A DNA stretch of 64,000 nucleotides from the NCBI GenBank assembly GCA_039725955.1, contig CP091034.1, forward strand, positions 248,001 through 312,000. Reading direction: 5' to 3'. The notes below the pieces were generated by a model, which saw only the letters and a program-made list of their open reading frames with translations, did no database searches and was not told the DNA's origin. Positions 1 to 8,651 of this stretch are shown in pieces (within the stretch, counting starts at the first letter, position 1; each line of letters starts with the position of its first letter). Both the position numbers and the translations under genes were made by a program. The stretch comes from Sinorhizobium sp. B11. GTDB taxonomy: Bacteria > Pseudomonadota > Alphaproteobacteria > Rhizobiales > Rhizobiaceae.

Positions 1-77
1 ATGGTGTGCATGGCGGCCTGTCGTGCAAAACTCTGGCGGATCCGCTCCCGGAAATCGCCTCTGTCGGTATCGTTCAT
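1..77 (-). CDS. PaaI-type hotdog thioesterase, N-terminal fragment (runs off the left edge)
   Basis: Only the first 25 codons are present. The reading starts at ATG 77-75 behind GAGAGGG and gives MNDTDRGDFRERIRQSFARQ followed by AAMHT. An opening with F-x-E-R-I/V-R-x-S-F-A-R-Q-x-A-M is typical of small PaaI/YbgC-like hotdog acyl-CoA thioesterases, which hydrolyse aromatic or medium-chain acyl-CoA thioesters in the cytoplasm. The catalytic part lies outside the window, so substrate cannot be judged. The assignment rests on this N-terminal pattern alone. The gene is divergent from the DUF2252 gene, with about 375 bp between them. Confidence 0.55.
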   Translation of the reverse strand, partial: MNDTDRGDFRERIRQSFARQAAMHT

Positions 78-451
78 CGCAGCCCTCTCGCGACCGCGAA
101 AGTGGCATGGCCCGCCGGATTCGACAAGGTTGCAATCCGGCTCACGGCGTTTTTGTCTTCCGCTGCCACTCCAAATGCGTCCATCTCGAACAATCTATTC
201 GAGATGGGTCGTTCCCGTCCTGTCGCCGCGCCGATGTTTCGCCAACGGTTTGCAGCACTTCATCCGCCACTGCCACATCAGACCTGATCACAGCGTGACA
301 CGGAGTCGCTCTGGGAAGCAGCGGCGGCCATCGCAAGCCGCCTTTGCGATGGCTGGATTTTGGTCTCGTCGCGCCCGCCTTAGATTGCCTCAAAACCGCT
401 TCTGAATAAGGCGCCCCAGGTTTATGATCATGCAAACCTGAGGGCGAGCCG
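78..451. other. Intergenic region between divergent genes, with an inverted repeat
   Basis: This 374-bp stretch separates the left-edge thioesterase from the DUF2252 gene. Frames are open here in several phases, but none has a convincing ribosome binding site or a recognisable product. The one clear structure is a perfect 10-bp inverted repeat at 181-207. No tRNA or terminator was seen. Confidence 0.5.
181..207. repeat. Perfect 10-bp inverted repeat, possible operator or hairpin
   Basis: CCATCTCGAA (181-190) and TTCGAGATGG (198-207) flank a 7-nt spacer. There is no T-run on either side, so a terminator is unlikely. The site is about 105 bp upstream of the thioesterase start and 245 bp upstream of the DUF2252 start, which suits a regulator dyad. 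No family is assigned. Confidence 0.5.
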
Positions 452-1534
452 ATGAAGACATTTTCTCAATCTATGAGCGATTACGAGGCGTGGCTGGGAC
501 ACGAGCTGCAGGGCGAGCTCGTACAGGAGGGTATCGACGAGAAACACAGGAAGATGCGCGAAGAGGCATTCTCCTTCCTGCGCGCTACCTACTGGCGCTG
601 GGCGGAAATCATCTACGCCGTGAGGCCGGAGCTTGCCGATATGCCGCAAGTGTTGTCGATCGGCGATACCCACCTGGAGAATTTCGGTACCTGGCGCGAT
701 ATCGAGGGGCGGCTGGTCTGGGGCGCCAATGATTTCGACGACGCGGCGATCATGCCCTATGGCCTGGATCTTGTCCGGCTGGTCGCAAGCGCCATTCTGG
801 CTCAGCCGGATGCCGGGATTTCCGGCAGGGCGATCGCCGAACTCACTCTCGCTGGATATGTGCGCGGACTTGAACATGCGAGCCCGATCGTCCTGGAGCG
901 CGATCATCCCTGGCTGCGCGACAAGCTGCTGCTTTCGGAGGATGAGCGGAAGGAATTCTGGAAGAAATGGGACAAACACAAGCCCGGCGAAAAGCCAGCC
1001 CCCGGCCGTTTTGTTGATGCACTGAGGAATGCTTTGCCGAGAGGCGCAGGAAGTTCTACGCCCTTGCCCGTGAAGAAGAAGGGAACGGGCAGCCTCGGGC
1101 GGCCACGTTTCGTCGCCTATGTGAAGGAATGGCGTGGTGGGCCTGTGCTGCGTGAAGCCAAGGCGCTCGTGCCCTCGGCATGGTCGCTCGCAAGATCGGG
1201 AGATCACGTCATCAGAACAGGCGTCATCGCCGCCGGGCGCATGCGCAGCCCAGATCCTCATTTCGCTGTGTCGGGCCGAATTCTTGTCCGCCGGCTTTCG
1301 CCGAACAGCCGCAAGATCGAGATCGAGAGCGATGCGAAGACGCTCTTGGATGGCGCCATGCTGGAACTGATGGGATTCGAGATCGCCAACTGCCATTCGG
1401 ATGACGCGGCAAGTGCTGCGGCTATTCGCAATGACCTGCATTCCCGCGGTGAGGACTGGCTCTATGAGGCGGCGCGGGCAGCCGCCGAAGTCACTGAAAA
1501 GGAATGGAAAGACTACCGCACGAGTGCCGGCTGA
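452..1534 (+). CDS. DUF2252 family protein
   Basis: A 360-residue cytoplasmic protein without signal peptide or membrane segment. It carries the DUF2252 hallmarks: GDTHLENFG (71-79) and NDFDD (93-97), which resemble the catalytic and metal loops of aminoglycoside-phosphotransferase/kinase-like folds. The family has no firmly established reaction, so a phosphotransferase role is inference from the fold-like motifs. The start ATG at 452 follows GAGGGCGAG. The gene stands alone on the plus strand, and its last 22 bp overlap the 3' end of the convergent DUF1513 gene, leaving no room for a separate terminator. Confidence 0.8.
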   Translation: MKTFSQSMSDYEAWLGHELQGELVQEGIDEKHRKMREEAFSFLRATYWRWAEIIYAVRPELADMPQVLSIGDTHLENFGTWRDIEGRLVWGANDFDDAAIMPYGLDLVRLVASAILAQPDAGISGRAIAELTLAGYVRGLEHASPIVLERDHPWLRDKLLLSEDERKEFWKKWDKHKPGEKPAPGRFVDALRNALPRGAGSSTPLPVKKKGTGSLGRPRFVAYVKEWRGGPVLREAKALVPSAWSLARSGDHVIRTGVIAAGRMRSPDPHFAVSGRILVRRLSPNSRKIEIESDAKTLLDGAMLELMGFEIANCHSDDAASAAAIRNDLHSRGEDWLYEAARAAAEVTEKEWKDYRTSAG

Positions 1535-2613
1535 GTGATCCGCACGATATGCTGATCCCAGGCGACATCGCTATGAGCCGACAGGAAATCGCCATCATAA
1601 GAGGAAACGGCAAAACCGCCGGGAGCAGGCGCGATTCCCGCGGCATCGCGAACGCTGTCCTCGCGCAGCACATTGCCGGTTTTCGCATCGATGGTGACAG
1701 ATGCGCCGCCGACCGGCGAAGTGACGCCGACCAGACCTTCCTTTCGATTGACTGCGATCGCCCCGACATAATTGGCAAGCCGCCGGGTCGTTTCCTCGGG
1801 CAAATCGATGAAAACAAGATCCTCACCCCTGGCGAAATGTCCAACGAGCGGCGGCAGGTCCTTCCTATGGCCCTCATACTGGCAGGCGAACCAGATGCGA
1901 CCGTTGGCCTCGAGATCGACATGGCGTGTCGAGACCGACGACCATTGCGGCGGTAGCGTATGCTTTTCGATCAGCGTGCCGGTCGCCGCATCGATCAGCG
2001 CCAGCGACGGCTGCATGTTGCCGAGATTGAGCTTGGTGCGGCCGAAATCCGGGTGGGTCTCGATACCGCCATTGGCGACAACAAGCATGCGGCCGTCATC
2101 CGAAACCGTCATGTCATGCGGGCCGACGCCATAGGTTTCGTATTCGCCGATACGGGCGAAACGGTTCGTCGCATCGTAGAGGCCGATCATGCCCCTGTTG
2201 TTGTCGAAGTCGTTCTCGCTGGCATAGAGCAACCGCCCATCCGGCGAAAACGCACCGTGGCCGTAGAAATGGCGGCCCTCCGGTGAGGTGATGACGATCG
2301 GTTCGCCCCTGTTCCGGGGGTCGAAGATCATCGCGAAGGTACCCGGCCTGCGGGCGAAGGCGACGGTGTGGCCGGTGGCAACACTATGGGCCATGCCATG
2401 GGCGCGGGCGGGCAGCGCCACCTGATCGACAATCTCCCCGCGTTCGGTGACGGTCGCGACCGCAAAGGAGCCGTTGGCAGCGCGGATACCGGATGCGTAG
2501 ACAGCATCGGCGCGCGTGAGAGCCAGCAGCGCTTCAGGTTTCAGCGCAGCCAGAAAGCCGATACCGGCGGCCTTGACGAAGCCACGGCGGTCGATGGCGG
2601 CGCTGCGCCACAT
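1513..2613 (-). CDS. DUF1513 beta-propeller-like Tat-exported protein (iron operon)
   Basis: 366 residues. The N-terminus has a twin-arginine signal (DRRGFVK, residues 8-14, then a hydrophobic A/G/L stretch), so export of a folded protein to the periplasm is expected. The body shows repeated blades with phrases such as FSPDGRLLYAS and VSDDGRMLVVAN, typical of DUF1513/YVTN-like propellers. The family often sits at the end of imelysin/di-haem oxidoreductase operons linked to iron uptake; its molecular job is unknown. It is the last gene of a four-gene leftward operon and starts 3 bp after the stop of the second imelysin gene. Confidence 0.8.
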   Translation of the reverse strand: MWRSAAIDRRGFVKAAGIGFLAALKPEALLALTRADAVYASGIRAANGSFAVATVTERGEIVDQVALPARAHGMAHSVATGHTVAFARRPGTFAMIFDPRNRGEPIVITSPEGRHFYGHGAFSPDGRLLYASENDFDNNRGMIGLYDATNRFARIGEYETYGVGPHDMTVSDDGRMLVVANGGIETHPDFGRTKLNLGNMQPSLALIDAATGTLIEKHTLPPQWSSVSTRHVDLEANGRIWFACQYEGHRKDLPPLVGHFARGEDLVFIDLPEETTRRLANYVGAIAVNRKEGLVGVTSPVGGASVTIDAKTGNVLREDSVRDAAGIAPAPGGFAVSSYDGDFLSAHSDVAWDQHIVRITQPALVR

Positions 2614-2616
2614 CGG

Positions 2617-3720
2617 TCAGTCTCCGTCCGAGAAGGAGAAGCCGGCCGAAAGACCGATTGCCGCTCCATACTGATCGCTGATCGTGGTGATGAGATCGCG
2701 GCTTTCGCTAAGCAGCGTATCGAGCTTGCCCCTCTCCGCATCACTGACCGCGACTTCGATATCCGGGTTCAGCTTCGAGACGCTGTCTATGATCGTCTTC
2801 AACTTGGTGTCGATTGAATCGGCAACCGCCTTCTTTTCGGGCGGCAGCAGTTCGGCCATGCCGGCCTTCTGCCAGAGGGTACGAATGCCCTCGAGATTGG
2901 CGGCCATCGATTTCCAGGTATTCTTGGAACGCCAATAGATCGCCATGCGCGGACGGGCGGGCGTATCCTTGCCCTTGTAGAATTGCTCCAGTCGCTGGTC
3001 GCGGACATTCTCCGCGCCGTGGACGAGGATGCCGAGGAGGGCGGTCACGGCCTCCTTGTTATCCATGAAATCGTCGCTCTGCGGGCCAGGATGTTTCCAG
3101 CCCGCCTGCACACCGTCAGGCTTTTCCCAGGCGGCGACCACTTCGCCGGCTTCACGCTGGATATTGCCGGCAACCGCCTGGCCATACAGGCAGCGGAAAC
3201 CGCCCTTCTGCTTGATCAGTTCCTCGGACCCGTTGCCGTAGAGCACATATTCGAGTGCGGTCAGACCCTGCAGAGCGACGCTCTTGCCGGCGATGGCGTC
3301 GACTGTCGCGTCCTTCGGATCGGCCTTGGCGATCAGCGCCTGCACCTGCTTCAGGCCGACACCCTTGCGGTCGGGATAGAAGAGGATGTGCTCGAAGAGA
3401 TTGTCCTGGATGACAGGGCCGGTCTGGACGATCTCGATCGTCGACCAGTAGCGGATCGTATCGTCGAATGCCGATTTGGCGCGGTCGAGCGTCTGCTGTG
3501 TACCGGAGGCGCAGAGATCGTTCATGGCGGTCGTCAGGCGCGCGGACGATTGCTGCATGTTACGATAGCCTGGGCGGATGACCTCATCGACGGCGCGCTG
3601 CATGACCGACGGCACGGCATCCTCGTTCAGTCCCGCAGCGGGCGTCGCCGCGCTCTGGGCGGCAGCCGATGTGGCAAGGCCGGTCACGGCGAGGCAGAGG
3701 AGGGTGTGCCAGGGGCGCAT
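2617..3720 (-). CDS. Imelysin-like periplasmic protein lacking the GxHxxE histidine
   Basis: 367 residues with a Sec signal peptide (residues 1 to about 21, ending SAAAQ). The remainder is helical and matches the imelysin (peptidase M75-like/IrpA) fold, whose members bind metal at the cell surface or in the periplasm and are tied to iron uptake. The usual G-x-H-x-x-E motif reads GLTALE here (152-157): the Glu is kept but the His is Thr. The ATG overlaps the TAA of the upstream di-haem oxidoreductase gene (TAATG), so translation is likely coupled. Peptidase activity is doubtful for this family; iron binding or chaperoning is the working assumption. Confidence 0.82.
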   Translation of the reverse strand: MRPWHTLLCLAVTGLATSAAAQSAATPAAGLNEDAVPSVMQRAVDEVIRPGYRNMQQSSARLTTAMNDLCASGTQQTLDRAKSAFDDTIRYWSTIEIVQTGPVIQDNLFEHILFYPDRKGVGLKQVQALIAKADPKDATVDAIAGKSVALQGLTALEYVLYGNGSEELIKQKGGFRCLYGQAVAGNIQREAGEVVAAWEKPDGVQAGWKHPGPQSDDFMDNKEAVTALLGILVHGAENVRDQRLEQFYKGKDTPARPRMAIYWRSKNTWKSMAANLEGIRTLWQKAGMAELLPPEKKAVADSIDTKLKTIIDSVSKLNPDIEVAVSDAERGKLDTLLSESRDLITTISDQYGAAIGLSAGFSFSDGD

Positions 3721-5258
3721 TAAAGTGACTCCAGGAATGTAATCAGGGCCTCTCTATCGCCTTTTGATAGAGAGGAGAATGCGCTACGGGCTTTTTCCGC
3801 TTCGCCGCCATGCCAGAGGATTGCTTCGGTGAGATTTCTGGCGCGGCCGTCATGCAGGAAGAAGCTGTGTCCGCTGACAGTCCGGGTCAGTCCTATACCC
3901 CATAGCGGTGGCGTGCGCCATTCCCGTCCGCTTGCAAGTCCTACCTGCTGCCCATCGGCAAGACCGTCGCCCATGTCGTGCAGCAGAAAATCGGAATAGG
4001 GCCAGATGAGCTGGAAGGATTGCGCCTTTTCGGCGGTATCGCGGCGCGTGACGAACTTCGGCACGTGGCAGGAAATGCAGCCCGATTCATAGAACAGCTG
4101 CTTGCCGCGCAAGGTTTCAGCGAAACTTGCTTTGCGCCGGGCAGGCACGGCGAGGTTTTCGGAATAGAAGGTCACCAGGTCGAGCACCGGGCCAGGAGCT
4201 TCCTGCTCGCCGAGGCGTTTCTGCACGCCATCACGCATGGCGAGGCACTTTGTCTCAGCGCCGGTGCAGTCGCCGTAGGCATTTGGCGCGTCCGGCGTCG
4301 AAATGCCGATATCGGTGGAAAAGGCGTCAGCGCTCTGGTCGCGTATATTGGCATTCTGCGCCTTCCAGCCGAAGCGCCCCAGTGCAATATTGCCGCTGCG
4401 GTGGTCGCGTACGATCGCCGCCTTGCCGGAGATACCATCATGATCGAGATCATCAGGATCGGCATGGGCAAGAATATCCGCCTCGGGGATCGCCTGGATC
4501 AGGCCGAGGCCGATCATCGCCGGGGCGACCCGCGCTGAGATCGTTGTTGCCGGATCGAGCGGGCCGTAGGCGAGGTCCTTGGCGGAATAGGCGGGTTTGC
4601 GCAGGCTAACCGTCTCCCCGCCCGCAAGCGTGACAGTCTCCTCGGTATAGGTGACAGCAACCTTGCCTTCCGCGGCAAGCCCCGGAACCGCGAGGTCCTG
4701 AAGCTGGTGCCCATAAACCGGATCGGGGAAGTTGACGACATCGGCGCCGGCGATTGCTTTTTCTTCCTCCGCTGTCTTCGCTGCACGGGCAATACGCAAG
4801 ACCGTCGAGGTAGTGCTCGGACCACCCTCCGGCGGTTTGCCGCGACCGTCATTGGCGTGGCAGCTCATGCAGGAACGGGCGTTGAAGAGCGGGCCGAGCC
4901 CGTCGGAAGCTTGCGTCGAGGATGGCGCCGAAACCCAAAGCTTGCGGAAGAGCGCATTGCCAAGCCGGAAATTCTGCTCTTCCTCGAAGGGGATATTGGC
5001 CGAGATATGCGAGAAACTGTCTTCGGTAACCGGATCGACGGAGGTCGCCGCACCCGCTTGCATGGCCTCGTAAGGCTCCGCCTTGCTGAAATCGCTGGTC
5101 GGCCTTGTGATATCGGCGACGCGCTTCAGGTCTGCATCGGAAAGATCGATCCGTCTGGTGGGAAGATCGAAAGCGCCGGCGATGGCGACGGGAAGCCCGG
5201 CAAGCAAGGCGCAGAAAGCTGCGCTGACAAGAAGGTGACGGGCAGGGTCATGCGACAT
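3720..5258 (-). CDS. Di-haem c-type oxidoreductase (DHOR family, imelysin-linked)
   Basis: 512 residues with a signal peptide (hydrophobic stretch at about 9-29) and two c-type haem sites: CMSCH (130-134) and CISCH (about 394-398). The length and the two widely spaced CxxCH motifs fit the DHOR (di-haem oxidoreductase, often called thiol oxidoreductase) family found with imelysins. It probably works in the periplasm as an electron carrier, perhaps changing the redox state of iron for uptake; that role is inferred from neighbours. The start codon lies 11 nt after a strong 10-11-bp hairpin (5269-5296), and no clear Shine-Dalgarno is seen. Confidence 0.85.
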   Translation of the reverse strand: MSHDPARHLLVSAAFCALLAGLPVAIAGAFDLPTRRIDLSDADLKRVADITRPTSDFSKAEPYEAMQAGAATSVDPVTEDSFSHISANIPFEEEQNFRLGNALFRKLWVSAPSSTQASDGLGPLFNARSCMSCHANDGRGKPPEGGPSTTSTVLRIARAAKTAEEEKAIAGADVVNFPDPVYGHQLQDLAVPGLAAEGKVAVTYTEETVTLAGGETVSLRKPAYSAKDLAYGPLDPATTISARVAPAMIGLGLIQAIPEADILAHADPDDLDHDGISGKAAIVRDHRSGNIALGRFGWKAQNANIRDQSADAFSTDIGISTPDAPNAYGDCTGAETKCLAMRDGVQKRLGEQEAPGPVLDLVTFYSENLAVPARRKASFAETLRGKQLFYESGCISCHVPKFVTRRDTAEKAQSFQLIWPYSDFLLHDMGDGLADGQQVGLASGREWRTPPLWGIGLTRTVSGHSFFLHDGRARNLTEAILWHGGEAEKARSAFSSLSKGDREALITFLESL

Positions 5259-5268
5259 TTCAAGGGTC

Positions 5269-5296
5269 CGGGCCGTTCCGCGATCGGAACGGCCCG
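5269..5296 (-). other. Intercistronic hairpin between imelysin and DHOR genes
   Basis: GGGCCGTTCC (5270-5279) pairs with GGAACGGCCC (5286-5295) around a GCGATC loop, and C5269-G5296 adds one pair. On the operon (minus) strand no T-run follows, so it is not a standard terminator for these genes. It sits exactly where the DHOR ribosome binding site would be. It may stabilise the upstream message, set relative expression, or control DHOR translation. Confidence 0.6.
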
Positions 5297-5305
5297 CCTT
5301 TTTGC

Positions 5306-6583
5306 TTATTTGAAGACAGCGTTAGGATTATCCAGGCTGTCGGAACCTTCAAGCTCCACGGTGCCGAGGTCAAGTGCGGCAATAACACGCTGGACCGACT
5401 TTGTCTGGTCGATGAGACCATCGATAGCAGCCTGGACGACGGCGTTGCCTTCCTTGTTGCCCTCGCCAATCATCTGGTCGTATTTCTCGACTGTCTCGCC
5501 GCGCTTGGCCATGGCGTGCATGGCATCCAGCGTCGTATTGAGCTTGCCGGTCATCTCGGCGTCCAGTGCCTTGTCCTTGGCGGCAACGAGGTCGTGCAGC
5601 GAAGGGCCGGTCATCTTTGTGCCGTCGACGCGGGTATATTCGCCCGTATAGCCGGCGGCGATGCCGATCGCGTCGTTCAGATGCGAGTTGTAAGTATTGT
5701 CGGAGAAGCAGTCATGCTCTTCTTCCGGATCGTGCAGCAGCAGGCCGAGCTTCATGCGCTCTCCGGCCAGTTCACCATAAGAGAGCGAACCCATGCCTGT
5801 CAGGATGGCGGCGAGACCGGCCTTCGGATCAGCTTCGACATGCTTGGTGGCTTCACCGTCGGGCGCCCAGTTGTCGGTCATTTCCTGCAGGTCGGAAACG
5901 AGCAGCGTGGAGGCGGACTTCAGATACTCGGCGCGGCGGTCGCAATTGCCGTGTGTGCAATTCTTCAGGTCATAGTCGGTTGCGGGGCGCTCGCCGGCAC
6001 CCGGTCCCGTGCCATGCAGATCCTGGCCCCAGAGCAGGAATTCGATGGCGTGATAGCCGGTCGCGACATTGGCCTCGATACCGCCGGCTTCGGCCAGCGT
6101 GCCCGAGAGGAATTCCGGCGTCAGCTTGGAGGCGTCGATATCCTTGCCATCGATCTTGATCGTCTTGTTGGCAATGACATTAGCGACATAGAGCGAGTTC
6201 TCGTCGCTTTCCGTACCGTAAGAAGGATCGACATAGTCGATCAGGCCTTCATCCAGCGGCCATGCGTTGACCTTGCCTTCCCAGTCATCGACAACAGGGT
6301 TGCCGAAGCGGTAGACTTCCGTCTGCTGATAGGGGACGCGCGCCTTGATCCAGGCATCCCGGGCAGCCTTCAACGTCGTATCGTTGGGCGTCTTCAGGAA
6401 TATATCGATGGCCGCGTCGAGCGCCTTCGCAGTCGTCAGCGAGTCCTCGTACTTCGCATGGGCGACTTCGGCATAGTGTTTCACGACTTGAGCAGCATCG
6501 GGCGCCGCATAGGCGGGAAGGGCGAGCAGGGCGGCGGGGGCGATCGCCAGCGCGGCTGCGCGGAATGTGCGGTTGAGCTTCAT
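5306..6583 (-). CDS. Imelysin family protein with GxHxxE motif (iron-type operon, first gene)
   Basis: 425 residues from ATG 6583, chosen because AGGAGAGGATT precedes it and the protein then begins with a clean signal peptide (MKLNRTFRAA... ending LPAYAA at about 27). The imelysin signature GYHAIEFLLWG (176-186) is intact, unlike in the second imelysin downstream. Proteins of this family are exported, bind metal and are associated with iron acquisition. It heads the leftward operon imelysin, DHOR, imelysin, DUF1513. An Irr-type box about 85-100 bp upstream suggests iron/haem control. Confidence 0.87.
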   Translation of the reverse strand: MKLNRTFRAAALAIAPAALLALPAYAAPDAAQVVKHYAEVAHAKYEDSLTTAKALDAAIDIFLKTPNDTTLKAARDAWIKARVPYQQTEVYRFGNPVVDDWEGKVNAWPLDEGLIDYVDPSYGTESDENSLYVANVIANKTIKIDGKDIDASKLTPEFLSGTLAEAGGIEANVATGYHAIEFLLWGQDLHGTGPGAGERPATDYDLKNCTHGNCDRRAEYLKSASTLLVSDLQEMTDNWAPDGEATKHVEADPKAGLAAILTGMGSLSYGELAGERMKLGLLLHDPEEEHDCFSDNTYNSHLNDAIGIAAGYTGEYTRVDGTKMTGPSLHDLVAAKDKALDAEMTGKLNTTLDAMHAMAKRGETVEKYDQMIGEGNKEGNAVVQAAIDGLIDQTKSVQRVIAALDLGTVELEGSDSLDNPNAVFK

Positions 6584-6664
6584 AATCCTCTCCTGTGACG
6601 GATTTCCGTCTGAATCCGGCAATCGTCTCTTCGCGCAAAAGCAAACTGGTGTCAAACACTCTAG

Positions 6665-6681
6665 TTTGGAATGGTTTTAAG
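6665..6681 (-). promoter_or_regulatory. Candidate iron-control element (Irr/ICE-like) upstream of the imelysin operon
   Basis: Plus-strand reading TTTGGAA-TGG-TTTTAAG is an imperfect 7-3-7 dyad that resembles the rhizobial ICE motif TTTAGAA-N3-TTCTAAA (6/7 and 5/7 matches). It lies 82-98 bp upstream of the first imelysin start, a suitable place for Irr activation or repression. This is a motif match by eye only. Confidence 0.4.
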
Positions 6682-6829
6682 GATGGATGACTGTATTTAA
6701 CTGGTCGTTTGAAGACTATCTGACCGCAAATTCTAGGATCACCTGCACGACGGATCGCCCTTGCCACCTCTGGGTCTCGTGATCAACGCGGATCATGCAG
6801 GGTTTTCGATTTCCTCTGCAGAGCGCTTC

Positions 6830-8119
6830 TCAGCCGTCCCTTCTCAGGCGGCAGAAGAAGAAGCCATCCGTATCCGTCGACGCCGGCGTCAGCGTGATCG
6901 TCTTGCCATCGGAAGAGCGTGGGCGCGCGCTGTCCTTGCCGAACAGGCTGTCCCAGGCCGGCAGCGCGCTTTCAATCTTGAAATCGCCATTCTCGGCAGC
7001 AAAGCGCCGCACCTGCTCTTCGTTCTCCTGCGGCAGCACCGAACAGGTGACGTAGATGAGGTCGCCACCAGGGCGCACGAAGCTGCTTGCCTGCTTCAGG
7101 GCGTCCTGCTGCTGGGCGGTGCGCTCGTCGAGGTTCTTTGCCGTCAGCCGCCATTTCGTGTCCGGGCGGCGGCGCCATGTGCCGGTGCCGGTGCAGGGGG
7201 CATCGACCAGAACCTTGTCGCAGCGGTTGCGCAGGTTGGACAAGCCCTTGGCATCGTCATGGACCTGGACGTTGCGCGTCCCGGCGCGCTTCAGACGCTC
7301 GATGATCGGCGCAAGCCGCTTGCGATCGGCGTCATAGGCGTGAACCTGACCCTTATTGTGCATGGCGGCCGCCATCGCGAGGGTCTTGCCGCCGCCGCCG
7401 GCGCAATAATCCAGCACCTGCTCGCCATCCCCAGGCAGGACAAGATCGGCGACGATCTGCGATCCCTCGTCCTGAACCTCGAACCAGCCCTTCTGGAACG
7501 AAAGCTCGGCCGTGACGTTAGGAAGACGTGAGGCGCCTTCGCCGGCGGGAATCCGGATGCCGTAGCGTGCGATCTTCGCCTCGTTCGCGCCGGCGCGTTC
7601 CAGCGCCTTGAAGGCCTTTTCACGGGTGGCCTTCAGGATATTGGCGCGCAGATCAAGGGTCGGGCGCCCGGCAAGTGCCTGCGCCTCGGAAAGCCACGCG
7701 CCGCCGAAAGCCTGTTCGAAGGAGGGCTGTACCCATTCCGGAATATCGCCCTGCACATGTGGGGAGGCATCGGAAAGAGAGCGGCTCGCAAAGGCTGCGA
7801 GCGCTTCTGCGGAAAGCGGCGTCGGCGCGAACTTGTCGCCTGCAAGTTCCGCAGCCAGTGTTTCCGACGTAAAACCCCACTGGCGGAACATGACGGCGTG
7901 CGCAATGGCAACTGCACTGTCATCGTCCATCAGATAGGCATGGGACAATCGCATGCGCAGCGCGTCGTAGACAATGTTGCCGATCGCCGCCCGGTCGCCG
8001 GAGCCGGCAAAGCGGTGAGCGAGGCCCCAGTCCTTCAGCGCATCGGCGACAGGCCTTTTACGGGCATCGATATCAGCCAGAACCGAGATCGCCCCTTCGA
8101 GGCGGCCGCCCAAACGCAT
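6830..8119 (-). CDS. RsmB/NOP-family RNA cytosine-5 methyltransferase
   Basis: 429 residues, cytoplasmic. The second half is a Rossmann methyltransferase domain with the SAM loop DYCAGGGGKTLA, the catalytic cysteine motif DAPCTGTGTWRRRPD and the second cysteine motif VTCSVLPQENE, which together define the NOL1/NOP2/Fmu (RsmB) m5C methyltransferases of rRNA. The N-terminal half is the poorly conserved accessory region. The start ATG follows AGGAGAAG. It is followed leftward by a 250-bp gap before the imelysin operon. Whether it modifies 16S C967 as RsmB does cannot be read from sequence. Confidence 0.88.
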   Translation of the reverse strand: MRLGGRLEGAISVLADIDARKRPVADALKDWGLAHRFAGSGDRAAIGNIVYDALRMRLSHAYLMDDDSAVAIAHAVMFRQWGFTSETLAAELAGDKFAPTPLSAEALAAFASRSLSDASPHVQGDIPEWVQPSFEQAFGGAWLSEAQALAGRPTLDLRANILKATREKAFKALERAGANEAKIARYGIRIPAGEGASRLPNVTAELSFQKGWFEVQDEGSQIVADLVLPGDGEQVLDYCAGGGGKTLAMAAAMHNKGQVHAYDADRKRLAPIIERLKRAGTRNVQVHDDAKGLSNLRNRCDKVLVDAPCTGTGTWRRRPDTKWRLTAKNLDERTAQQQDALKQASSFVRPGGDLIYVTCSVLPQENEEQVRRFAAENGDFKIESALPAWDSLFGKDSARPRSSDGKTITLTPASTDTDGFFFCRLRRDG

Positions 8120-8288
8120 TCAAACTTCTCCTGTTGCCTTGGCTGGTGAACGATCCGCGCAAGAAAGAACCCCCAGCAAAGCTGTTCGGCCGGGCGGATT
8201 GTTCACAAGTCTCAACCGCGTGGTACCCGCGATTGACGGCAAGAGCAAGCGCCGCATCCGGCGCAGGGATTGTGCGGAGGACTTGGCC

Positions 8289-8651
8289 TCAGCTGATGAC
8301 TTCGTAGCAGACCTTCGCAGTGCCCGAGGAGACCATGCCGATATTCTGTGCGGCAGCGCGCGACAGATCGAGCACGCGCCCGCGGATGAACGGACCACGG
8401 TCATTGATGCGAACGACGACGCTGCGGCCGTTGTTGCGGTTGGTGACCTTCACCTTTGTGCCGAACGCCAGAGAGCGATGTGCGGCAGTGTAGACGGCAG
8501 GGTTCATGCGTTCCCCGGAAGCAGTTTTGGAGCGAAGTGCGTACCACGAAGCACCGCCACATCCGTTGGCAGCAAATGCTTCAGCCGGAAGGATGAAAGA
8601 GCAGGCTGCAATGGCTGCGGTAGTGATTAGAGAACGGCAAATTTTCTTCAA
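8289..8651 (-). CDS. RlpA-like double-psi beta-barrel protein (septal/peptidoglycan-associated)
   Basis: 120 residues. A signal peptide (about residues 1-27, ending EAFAA) is followed by one double-psi beta-barrel domain with [31 protein letters not shown] and INDRGPF, the RlpA hallmarks. RlpA proteins act on peptidoglycan lacking peptide stems, or localise to septa. This one lacks a SPOR domain and no lipobox Cys was seen, so it is a short secreted form. The start is TTG (8651-8649), with GAGGGACA about 8 nt upstream. The 400-bp AT-rich region upstream holds several palindromes. Confidence 0.83.
   Translation of the reverse strand: MKKICRSLITTAAIAACSFILPAEAFAANGCGGASWYALRSKTASGERMNPAVYTAAHRSLAFGTKVKVTNRNNGRSVVVRINDRGPFIRGRVLDLSRAAAQNIGMVSSGTAKVCYEVIS

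Noticed and set aside
1..405. 134-codon plus-strand open frame at the left edge
   Set aside because: Its opening part is antisense to the thioesterase start, and it has no motif or ribosome binding site.
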